From Microbacterium sp. W4I20 (lineage in GTDB: Bacteria > Actinomycetota > Actinomycetes > Actinomycetales > Microbacteriaceae): DNA of 64,000 bases. The stretch lies in NCBI RefSeq assembly GCF_030816505.1, contig NZ_JAUSYB010000001.1:1116001-1180000 (forward strand). Direction: 5' to 3'. Shown here one piece after another: positions 57,430 through 64,000 of this stretch. The notes beneath the pieces are model-generated. The model was not told the DNA's origin. It ran no database searches and worked only from the letters and a program-made list of their open reading frames with translations. Each line of letters starts with the position of its first letter. Position 1 is the stretch's first letter. Position numbers and translations under genes: made by a program.

Positions 57430-58902
57430 TTGAGCACTGCACCCGCGTCGGCAGCCCCGCCCGCGAATCCGCGCTCGCGCGTCATCGCAGCGAGCCTTGT
57501 CGGCACCACGATCGAGTTCTACGACTTCTACGCCTATGCGACGGCAGCCGTGCTCGTGTTCCCCGCACTGTTCTTCCCCACCGGCAACGACACCACGTCG
57601 CTGCTGTCGTCCTTCGCGGTCTTCGGTGCCGCGATGGTGGCCCGGCCGATCGGTGCCGTCGTCTTCGGACACTTCGGCGACAAGTTCGGACGCAAGGCGA
57701 CCCTCGTCGCCTCGCTGCTCACGATGGGCATCGCGACCTTCGTGATCGGGCTGCTGCCGACATTTCAGGACATCGGCTGGTGGGCGGCCCTTCTGCTGCT
57801 GATCCTGCGACTCGCGCAGGGCTTCGCGCTCGGCGGCGAATGGTCGGGAGCAGCTCTGGTCGCCACCGAGAACGCGCCCAAAGGCAAGCGGGCCTGGTAC
57901 GGCACGTTCCCGCAGCTCGGAGCACCGCTCGGCTTCATCATCGCCAACCTTCTCTTCCTCAGCATCAACTGGCTGCTGCCGCACGGCGAGAACCCGCTGC
58001 TGAAGTCGGAGGCCTTCCTCTCCTGGGGCTGGCGCATCCCGTTCCTTTTCTCCGCCGTGATGGTGATCGTCGGACTCTGGGTGCGACTCAAGCTCGTCGA
58101 GTCCGACACCTTCAAGAACGCCGAGAAGAAGGGCGTGATCCGCAAGCTCCCGCTGGCGACGGTGTTCCGCCACCACTGGAAGCAACTGATCCTGGGCACG
58201 TTCATCATGCTGGCGACCTATGTGCTGTTCTACCTGATGACGAACTTCACCCTGGCCTACGGCACGAAGGCGGCTTCGCTGGAGACGGCATCCGCTGCCG
58301 CGCAGGCGGCCGCCGAGGCCGCCGGCAAGGATTTCGACGCGTCGGCGTTCGCGGCCCAGTTCTACCCCGGACTCGGCTTCGGCTACACCGACTTCGTGCT
58401 GATGCAGATCATCGGCGTGGTGTTCTTCGGCATCTTCACACTGCTCTCCGGCCCGATCGCCGACAAGGTCGGTCGCCGCAAGCTGCTGCTCTGGGTGACC
58501 GGCGTGATCATCGTGTTCGGTCTGCTGTTCAACACGTTCTTGCTGCCCGCGGCCGATCCGAAGTTCACGGGCGCGCTCGCGCAGGCGTTCCTCGTCTTCG
58601 GCTTCATGCTCATGGGTGCGACGTTCGGGCCGATGGGTGCGCTTCTGCCCGAGCTGTTCCCGACCAACGTGCGCTACACCGGTTCGGCGATCTCCTACAA
58701 CGTCTCGTCGATCCTGGGCGCCGCCGTCGCACCGCTGATCGCGGTGTGGTTGTGGGAGCTCGGCGATGGCGCCCCGTGGCTCGTCGGCCTCTACCTCTCG
58801 GCGATGGGCGTGCTGACGTTCGTGGCGCTGATCCTCTCGCCCGAGACGAAGGACCACGACTACGAGGACGACCTCGGGGTGGCCGCGCTGGTCGAGCGCT
58901 GA
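57430..58902 (+). CDS. MFS transporter, metabolite:H+ symporter (MHS) family
   Basis: The 490-residue, 12-helix transporter has the MHS signature: VGTTIEFYDFYAYATAAVLVFPALFFP, HFGDKFGRKATLVASL (A-motif) and LRLAQGFALGGEWSGAALVATE. Relatives such as ShiA, ProP or KgtP import organic acids or compatible solutes. A loop of about 35 residues rich in Ala (ASAAAQAAAEAAGKDFDAS) lies between helices 7 and 8. I chose the TTG at 57430 because GGAGAAG sits upstream; an ATG at 57406 is an alternative without a ribosome site. Confidence 0.9.
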   Translation: MSTAPASAAPPANPRSRVIAASLVGTTIEFYDFYAYATAAVLVFPALFFPTGNDTTSLLSSFAVFGAAMVARPIGAVVFGHFGDKFGRKATLVASLLTMGIATFVIGLLPTFQDIGWWAALLLLILRLAQGFALGGEWSGAALVATENAPKGKRAWYGTFPQLGAPLGFIIANLLFLSINWLLPHGENPLLKSEAFLSWGWRIPFLFSAVMVIVGLWVRLKLVESDTFKNAEKKGVIRKLPLATVFRHHWKQLILGTFIMLATYVLFYLMTNFTLAYGTKAASLETASAAAQAAAEAAGKDFDASAFAAQFYPGLGFGYTDFVLMQIIGVVFFGIFTLLSGPIADKVGRRKLLLWVTGVIIVFGLLFNTFLLPAADPKFTGALAQAFLVFGFMLMGATFGPMGALLPELFPTNVRYTGSAISYNVSSILGAAVAPLIAVWLWELGDGAPWLVGLYLSAMGVLTFVALILSPETKDHDYEDDLGVAALVER

Positions 58903-58912
58903 CCCACCGGTT

Positions 58913-58967
58913 CCGGTCGCGAAAAGGCACGCATCTCCCACGGGGATGCGTGCCTTTCTGCGACCGG
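58913..58967. terminator. Bidirectional terminator between MHS transporter and HAD gene
   Basis: A perfect 13-pair inner stem (58923-58935 with 58945-58957) is flanked by an outer CCGGTCGC/GCGACCGG pairing (58913-58920 with 58960-58967). The inner stem has AAA/TTT at its base on each strand. It lies between two convergent genes and can serve both. Confidence 0.85.
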
Positions 58968-58975
58968 AGGCGCAC

Positions 58976-59614
58976 TCAGGCGGCGGGCGTGCCGCCGGAC
59001 AGGAACGTCTCGATCGTGGCGATGGTCTCGGCGTTGTTTCGATGCAGGATGCCGCGGATGCCGAGACTCGCGGCGCCCACCAGCGCCTCGGTGTGATCGT
59101 CGATGAAAAAGACCTCGTCGGGACCGGCGCCAAGGCGTTCCAGCGTCAGCAGATACGCCTGCGGGTCGGGCTTGTTCACGCCCAGCTCGTGGCTGTAGCA
59201 GATCGGGTCGAAGATCTGCGAGAGGCCGAAGCGGCGCTCCTCTTCTTCGCGCGCGCCGTCTGCCGAGTTCGAGAGGATGGCGGTGCGGGCACGCCCGCGC
59301 AGAGAGCGCGCGTATTCGATCATCTCGGTGTTGCCGGTGCCGCAGTAGGCATCCCAGAAGTCGGTGCGCATCGCGGCGCGCTGTTCGGGATCGAGGTTGA
59401 CCGCGGTGGCGAGCGACTGCCAGAACTCCGCCTCGCGCCCGGCGGTCACATCGATCGGCGGCAGATCGGCGGCGGCGACTCGTGCATCGAACTCCGGCCG
59501 GGCGAGCCCGCTGCGATCGCGCCAGCGCTCCCACCACTCGTCCTGCCAGGTGTCGTCATCGACGAGCTCCAGCACTCCCCCGATGTCGAACAGGACCCAC
59601 TTCGTCTCGCTCAT
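58976..59614 (-). CDS. HAD-superfamily hydrolase (subfamily IA)
   Basis: The 212-residue phosphatase-like protein has motif I FDIGGVLEL, in which the second Asp is replaced by Gly as in the epoxide-hydrolase-like/YihX group. Motif II is AILSNSAD, motif III lysine lies in GVNKPDPQAY, and motif IV is FFIDDHTEA. It probably hydrolyses a small phosphate ester. The ATG at 59612-59614 is exactly six bases after TAGGGT (59621-59626), which favours it over the GTG two codons earlier. Confidence 0.88.
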   Translation of the reverse strand: MSETKWVLFDIGGVLELVDDDTWQDEWWERWRDRSGLARPEFDARVAAADLPPIDVTAGREAEFWQSLATAVNLDPEQRAAMRTDFWDAYCGTGNTEMIEYARSLRGRARTAILSNSADGAREEEERRFGLSQIFDPICYSHELGVNKPDPQAYLLTLERLGAGPDEVFFIDDHTEALVGAASLGIRGILHRNNAETIATIETFLSGGTPAA

Positions 59615-59643
59615 CCGCACACCCTAGGGCAGCGGTCTGGGAG

Positions 59644-60675
59644 TCAGTAGTCGGCGGTGATCGTGCGAGTGGCTCCGTCGAGGGTCATGGTTCCGCCGTA
59701 GGGCAGGATCCACTGCGGACGGGTGTGCCCGAAGGGCGGGCCGACGCAGACGACCGCGTCGGGGTTGTAGCGGGTGACCTGCTCGATCACGGCGTCGCGC
59801 TGTGCGGCGCGGAGCTGCGCCGCCTCGGCCTGCGACGGATGGAACTCGAAGTCGCTCACCGGCGGGCGGGCGACCACGACTCCTCTCACGGCCCCGAGGA
59901 TGCCGCGCTCGCCCAGTCCGCGCAGCCAGCGGGACACCCAGCCGGCGGGCGGGCGCTCCTCACTCGTCTCGAGCAGCAGGATGCCGCCCTCGAGAGCCGC
60001 AGCGGGTGGAAGCCGATCGGCGAGTGCGAGTCCGTCGATCACCTCGAGGCAGCCGCCCCAGGTGCGCCCGGTGACCCGTGTCGCGGGACCGGCCCAGGTC
60101 CAGTCCTCGGTGGGCACACGATCGCCGAACTCGGTGAGCGCGCGCGGGTCGTGCCATCGCCGACCGACATCCTCCGACTCCCCCGGCTCCGTGATCTCGA
60201 GCGTTCCTCCTTCGAGCAGCAGTGCCCGCAGGGATCGCAGATGGATGCCGTCGACCGACGGGCCGGGACCGAGATGTACCGCGGTCGAGCCGCCGTAGTA
60301 GCCCTGCACGCCGAGGCCCCAGAGCCAGTTGAGGATGTTCGTGTTGTCGCTGTAGCCGACGAAGGGCTTCGGGTCGGCGATCGGCAGGGCCGGGTCGAGG
60401 TGCGGGACGACGAGGATCTGGTCGTCGCCGCCGATCGTGGCGAGGATCGCCCGGATGCCGGGGTCGGCGAAAGCCGCGTTCACGTCGACGGCCCGGGCTT
60501 CCGGGGTCGCGTCGAGCGCGCGCGTGGTCGGATACTCGATCGGGATGAGGCCGGTCAGCTCCTGCAGGCGGCGCATCGCCTGGTCGTGCAGCGCGGGTGC
60601 GACGGCGGGGGCCGCGAACGCCGGGGACAGGATGGCGACGCGGTCGCCGGGCACGAGCTTGGGTGCGGACAGCAT
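59644..60675 (-). CDS. LD-carboxypeptidase (peptidase S66 family)
   Basis: The 343-residue protein has the S66 layout: GDRVAILSPAFA at the start, ATIGGDDQIL, and the nucleophile Ser109 in FVGYSDNTNIL. The Glu is in GILLLETSEERPP and the His in GPPFGHTRPQWILPYG, giving the Ser-Glu-His triad. Members trim tetrapeptides of peptidoglycan (LdcA) or inactivate microcin C (MccF). The length and ending are closer to the MccF branch. There is no signal peptide. The ATG follows CAGACT (60682-60687) by six bases. Confidence 0.88.
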   Translation of the reverse strand: MLSAPKLVPGDRVAILSPAFAAPAVAPALHDQAMRRLQELTGLIPIEYPTTRALDATPEARAVDVNAAFADPGIRAILATIGGDDQILVVPHLDPALPIADPKPFVGYSDNTNILNWLWGLGVQGYYGGSTAVHLGPGPSVDGIHLRSLRALLLEGGTLEITEPGESEDVGRRWHDPRALTEFGDRVPTEDWTWAGPATRVTGRTWGGCLEVIDGLALADRLPPAAALEGGILLLETSEERPPAGWVSRWLRGLGERGILGAVRGVVVARPPVSDFEFHPSQAEAAQLRAAQRDAVIEQVTRYNPDAVVCVGPPFGHTRPQWILPYGGTMTLDGATRTITADY

Positions 60676-60720
60676 CCGTCCAGTCTGTCAGCGGGCGCGC
60701 AGATCCCCTCCGCAGCATCC

Positions 60721-60764
60721 GTCAACACATATTGACTTTCGTTCGAGCGTCAACAAGTATTGAC
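60721..60764 (+). promoter_or_regulatory. Paired GTCAA-N6-TTGAC operators
   Basis: Two copies of the palindrome GTCAA-N6-TTGAC lie at 60721-60736 and 60749-60764, 28 bases apart, directly upstream of the 68-residue HTH gene. The right half of the first copy (TTGACT at 60732-60737) also reads as a -35 box, with AGTATT about 18 bases on. Binding would thus block the promoter, consistent with autorepression. Confidence 0.65.
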
Positions 60765-60778
60765 GAGGGAGGTTCCTC

Positions 60779-60985
60779 ATGACATCGCACACAGCAATCG
60801 CAGAGTACGACGGAGGCGAACCGCTGGCCGAGCTGCATCGGCTCGCCGACATCCGTCAGCAGATCGCCCGCTCCGAAGAGGCGCAGGTGCGCCGAGCGCG
60901 CAACGCCGGATACTCGTGGCAGGCGATCGCCAGCGCCCTGGGCGTGAGCAAGCAGGCGGCGCACCGCCGCTTCGGACGCCACTGA
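60779..60985 (+). CDS. Small helix-turn-helix DNA-binding protein
   Basis: The 68-residue protein begins MTSHTAIAEYDGGEPLAEL. A helical region (LADIRQQIARSEEAQVRRAR) is followed by a compact HTH, GYSWQAIASALGVSKQAAHRRFG. This single-domain form is common in Actinobacteria, often upstream of Clp ATPase or transporter genes. GGGAGG lies seven bases before the ATG. The two palindromes upstream are its probable binding sites. The ABC exporter follows 76 bases later and is a likely target. Confidence 0.88.
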   Translation: MTSHTAIAEYDGGEPLAELHRLADIRQQIARSEEAQVRRARNAGYSWQAIASALGVSKQAAHRRFGRH

Positions 60986-61020
60986 GCGCACTCAGCCCAT
61001 CCACAGAATCCGTCCGCACA

Positions 61021-61039
61021 CGAAGTACGGTCGAAGTAC
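61021..61039 (+). promoter_or_regulatory. Direct repeats upstream of ABC exporter
   Basis: CGAAGTAC occurs at 61021-61028 and 61032-61039, one helical turn (11 bases) apart, and lies about 22 bases before the exporter start. It may be a regulator site or a chance repeat. Confidence 0.3.
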
Positions 61040-61061
61040 CGTTCTCAGATCGAGGTCCCGC

Positions 61062-62969
61062 ATGTCCCGCACGGCGACTCCCCGCCGGCGCGGACGCGGC
61101 GCACAGCCCGAAGGCCCGCGCGCCACGTTCCGCCAGCTCCTCCCCTTCCTGTTCGAGCACAAGCGCACGCTCATCGTCGTCGCGGTGCTCAGCGTCGTCG
61201 GCGCTGCGACCTCGCTCGTGCAGCCGCTGTTGGTCGGGCAGGTGATCGAGGCCGTGCAGTCGCAGCGCGCGCTCGGTCTGCTGATCTGGCTGCTGGTCGG
61301 CTTCGTGATCGTGTCGTCGGTCATCTCCGGCTTCCAGCACTACCTGCTGCAGCGCACCGGCACCGCGGTCGTCTACTCCAGCCGGCGCAAGCTCATCGCC
61401 CGCATCCTCCACCTACCGGTCTCCGAGTTCGACGCGCGCCGCACCGGCGACCTCGTCTCGCGGGTCGGCACAGACACGACCCTGCTGTATGCGGTGCTCA
61501 CCCAGGGACTGGCGGATGCCGTCGGCAGCGCCGTGCTGTTCCTCGGCGCGCTGATCGCGATGCTCGTGATCGACCCGATCCTCCTGCTCCTCATCGTCGT
61601 CGTGATCGGCGTCTCGGTCGTGGTGGTCGTCGCCCTCAGCGGTCGGATCCGCACCGCGTCGACCGCGCAGCAGGAGAAGGTCGGCGAACTGGCATCGGGC
61701 GTGGAACGGGCGATCGGCTCGATCCGCACGGTGCGCGCCTCGGGCGCCACCGAGCGCGAGACCGCCCAGGTCTCCGAGCTCGCGTCCGACGCCTACGGCA
61801 TCGGGGTGCGGATCGCCAAGATCTCCTCGCTCGTGGTGCCGGTCTCCGGCATCGCCCTCCAGCTCTCTCTGCTCGTCGTGCTCGGCGTCGGCGGCTTCCG
61901 AGTCGCGGCGGGTGCGATCTCGATCGCCGCGCTGATTTCCTTCATCATGTTCCTGTTCCTGCTCGTGATGCCGCTCGCCTCCACGTTCGGCGCGATCACC
62001 TCGGTGAATCAGGCGCTCGGCGCGCTCGGCCGCATCCAGGAGGTGCTCGATCTGCCGACGGAGACGCAGGACGACGAGAAGATCGCCGCCGGCCTCCGCG
62101 CGGCACAGCGTCCCGAGGAGTCCCCGCAAGCCGGCGACTCCGCACCCGCCATCGAGTTCCGCGACGTGCGCTTCCACTACCCCGACAACGTCGTGGCGGC
62201 CCGCCTTGCGGCGGCGAAGGAAGCCAGGACCCTGCTCGCCGACGCGCACGTGGAACCGGCGGATGCCGACGCCGCGTCGCCCGCGGACCGCGAAGTCCTC
62301 CGTGGAGTGTCGTTCTCCGTCGCACGAGGGACCCGGGTCGCCCTCGTCGGTCCGAGCGGTGCGGGCAAGAGCACGATCCTCTCGCTGGTCGAGCGCTTCT
62401 ACGACCCGACCGGCGGGTCCATCCGACTGCACGGCCACGACGCCCGCACCTACCCGCGCGACGAGCTGCGCGCCCAGTTCGGGTACGTGGAGCAGGACGC
62501 CCCCACCCTGGCCGGCACGCTCGCCGAGAATCTGCGGCTGGCCGCCCCCGATGCGTCCGACGCCGACTGCGAGCGCGTGCTGCGCGCGGTCAACCTCGGC
62601 GAGGTGCTCGAGCGGAACCCTCTGGGCCTGCAGGCGCCCGTCGGCGAGGACGGCGTGATGCTCTCGGGCGGTGAGCGCCAGCGTCTCGCGATCGCGCGCG
62701 CCCTGCTGACGGATGCGCCGATCCTGCTGCTCGACGAGTCGACCTCATCGCTCGACGGCGTGAACGAACAGCGAATGCGTGAGGCGATCGATGCGGTCTC
62801 CACCGACCGCACGCTCGTCGTGATCGCCCACCGACTCTCGACCGTCGTCGACAGCGATCTGATCGTCGTGCTGCAGGACGGCACCGTCGTCGGCCAGGGG
62901 ACCCACGCCGAACTCGTCGAGTCGACGCCGCTCTACCGCGACCTCGCGCGCCACCAGCTCCTGGCCTGA
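61062..62969 (+). CDS. ABC-type exporter, fused membrane and ATPase domains
   Basis: The 635-residue half-transporter has a six-helix ABC membrane domain (residues about 25-310; FDARRTGDLVSRVGTDTTLL is the coupling region). The ATPase domain has Walker A GPSGAGKSTI, the Q-loop YVEQDAP, signature LSGGERQRLAIARALL, Walker B ILLLDEST and the switch AHRLST. Between the A-loop FHYPDN and VLRGVSF lies an Ala-rich insert of about 35 residues not usual for the family. It would act as a homodimer exporting lipids, peptides or drugs. GAGGT lies upstream of the ATG. Confidence 0.92.
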   Translation: MSRTATPRRRGRGAQPEGPRATFRQLLPFLFEHKRTLIVVAVLSVVGAATSLVQPLLVGQVIEAVQSQRALGLLIWLLVGFVIVSSVISGFQHYLLQRTGTAVVYSSRRKLIARILHLPVSEFDARRTGDLVSRVGTDTTLLYAVLTQGLADAVGSAVLFLGALIAMLVIDPILLLLIVVVIGVSVVVVVALSGRIRTASTAQQEKVGELASGVERAIGSIRTVRASGATERETAQVSELASDAYGIGVRIAKISSLVVPVSGIALQLSLLVVLGVGGFRVAAGAISIAALISFIMFLFLLVMPLASTFGAITSVNQALGALGRIQEVLDLPTETQDDEKIAAGLRAAQRPEESPQAGDSAPAIEFRDVRFHYPDNVVAARLAAAKEARTLLADAHVEPADADAASPADREVLRGVSFSVARGTRVALVGPSGAGKSTILSLVERFYDPTGGSIRLHGHDARTYPRDELRAQFGYVEQDAPTLAGTLAENLRLAAPDASDADCERVLRAVNLGEVLERNPLGLQAPVGEDGVMLSGGERQRLAIARALLTDAPILLLDESTSSLDGVNEQRMREAIDAVSTDRTLVVIAHRLSTVVDSDLIVVLQDGTVVGQGTHAELVESTPLYRDLARHQLLA

Positions 62970-62973
62970 GCCG

Positions 62974-64000
62974 TCACCCCTCGGGCACCACTGTGGCCTG
63001 CCAGGCCGTCACGTACACGGTTGCTCCCGGGATGATGTCGAGCGGCATGTCCCAGGAGAGCCGTTCCTCTCCCGGGAGCACCGCGACCCAGATGCTGCGG
63101 GCCGCGAGCTGCCCCTGCACCGAGTTCGCGTCCCATCCGATGAACGCCGACGCCGACCCGCCCGGCGGGAGGACGATCGGCGAGGCGCCGGGATCTTCAG
63201 CCATGAAGGAGCGGCCGTGCTCGACCGCCACGTCGAGCAGATGCCCGTTCTGGTCGCCGTACGCGACGTCCGGATACCCGTCGACGGTGCACGGCTCGTC
63301 CGCCACGTTCACGAGCTGCAGCAGCTGACCGCGATGCCCGGTGGCGCCGTCCGGAGGCGATGTCATGATCGTCGTGTTCGCGGCGGTGCATGCCCCATCG
63401 TCCGACGCACCCTCGGAGGGGCCGGCAGTCGGCACAGGGTCGCCCGATGCGGAGGGATCCGGAGCCACCGCTCCGCTCGGATCGGCCTCTGCCTGCGCAG
63501 CGGCCTGTTCTTCGCGCAACTGCTGCTGCATGGCGTCGGCACCGGCCTGGGCCGCGAACGGGAGAAGCACGAGGGCCACTGCGGCGACCAGTGCGACGAC
63601 GGTGAGCGACGATCTCGTGGTCGGGCCAGGCGCAGGGGACGGGTCCTCGTCCCGCATGCGCCCGGAGCGCACAGTCACCAGGGCCGGGATCCACCCCACG
63701 ACCACCGCCCACCACGTCGTCTCCGAGGTGGCGCCCATGGTGCCGATCGCGCCGCGGATTCCGAAATCGGCCGTCCCGACGATGAAGTTCCCGAGATCCA
63801 GAGCGGCACCGACGGCGAAGGACGTCAGGATCGCGGCGAGCCACGCGGTCGCGAAGACGAGTCGGCCCGCCGAAAGCCGGACGGCGAGTGCCGCGAACCC
63901 GGCGACCAGCACCGCCGCCATCAGCAGCTGCACGAGGACCGCCCACAGCACAGGGCTTCCGAAGACGCCGCGGCCCAGGGGCGTCGGAATGAGGGACGCG
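62974..64000 (-). CDS. DUF4232-like membrane protein (5' end beyond window)
   Basis: The visible part has several hydrophobic segments (LLMAAVLVAGFAALAVRL, FATAWLAAILTSFAVGAAL, WWAVVVGWIPALVTV, VVALVAAVALVLLPFAAQAG). A Pro/Ala/Ser linker follows, then a C-terminal extracytoplasmic domain with CTAANTTIMTSPPDGATGHRGQLLQLVNVADEPCTVDGYPDVAY, the cysteine pattern of DUF4232. The frame stays open to the window edge with coding-like residues (SLIPTPLGRGVFGSP), so I treat the GTG at 63951 as internal. It converges on the ABC exporter with four bases between. Function unknown. Confidence 0.75.
   Translation of the reverse strand, partial: ASLIPTPLGRGVFGSPVLWAVLVQLLMAAVLVAGFAALAVRLSAGRLVFATAWLAAILTSFAVGAALDLGNFIVGTADFGIRGAIGTMGATSETTWWAVVVGWIPALVTVRSGRMRDEDPSPAPGPTTRSSLTVVALVAAVALVLLPFAAQAGADAMQQQLREEQAAAQAEADPSGAVAPDPSASGDPVPTAGPSEGASDDGACTAANTTIMTSPPDGATGHRGQLLQLVNVADEPCTVDGYPDVAYGDQNGHLLDVAVEHGRSFMAEDPGASPIVLPPGGSASAFIGWDANSVQGQLAARSIWVAVLPGEERLSWDMPLDIIPGATVYVTAWQATVVPEG

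Overview
The window is high-GC actinobacterial chromosomal DNA, most likely from Microbacterium or a close Microbacteriaceae relative. The reasons are the strong G/C third-position bias, the eno-divIC-DUF501 block, a riboflavin operon under an FMN riboswitch, short actinobacterial regulators, and many genes that begin six bases after a TAnnnT -10 box (leaderless). No rRNA, CRISPR array, prophage, integrase or insertion sequence was found. Nearly all of the window is coding.

Layout. 1-6257: end of an AI-2E-type permease, an AlkX/YcaQ-type DNA glycosylase coupled to a membrane-anchored unknown, LemA, a sugar-lactone oxidase and a fold-III PLP enzyme. 6344-6416: an odd tRNA with a UAA anticodon and a short variable loop. 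6452-16893 (minus strand): DedA, a hypothetical, NDH-2 with a histone-like tail, an orphan mycosin-like protease, DUF501, divIC, eno, an O-methyltransferase, then a GntR-DUF1648-CPBP operon. 16998-28761: amino-acid permease, AraC regulator, VOC protein, SGNH hydrolase, hisS, mazG, nhaA, ppc, gdhA and a hexapeptide-repeat protein. 28797-38945: esterase, mfd, GNAT, Fpg/Nei glycosylase, and the FMN riboswitch with ribD-ribE-ribBA-ribH.

38953-50106 is the most interesting block. Ten minus-strand genes with short gaps or overlaps run from an OpuC-type (glycine betaine/choline family) ABC importer through a formaldehyde-activating-enzyme (Fae) homologue, a 3-hydroxyisobutyrate-dehydrogenase-like enzyme, a succinate-semialdehyde-type dehydrogenase, an SDR, a YgcU-like FAD oxidase and a YgcE-like FGGY kinase. 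A divergent IclR regulator sits at the head. I read this as an uncharacterised catabolic operon for a small imported substrate that may release or handle formaldehyde.

50125-56336 is a LacI-controlled carbohydrate locus: ABC permeases, binding lipoprotein and a GH35 beta-galactosidase. 56344-64000 holds a PUA-like unknown with a phosphoesterase, an MHS-family transporter, a HAD hydrolase, an S66 LD-carboxypeptidase, a 68-residue HTH protein with paired operators, an ABC exporter and a DUF4232-like membrane protein cut by the window end.

Two patterns run through the window. One is leaderless gene heads (TAnnnT-N6-RTG), which help fix start codons. The other is an apparent excess of GGATGC/GCATCC within genes. 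A 19-base repeat, CCCTTCG(A/T)CAGGCTCAGGG, occurs twice, once inside ribE.
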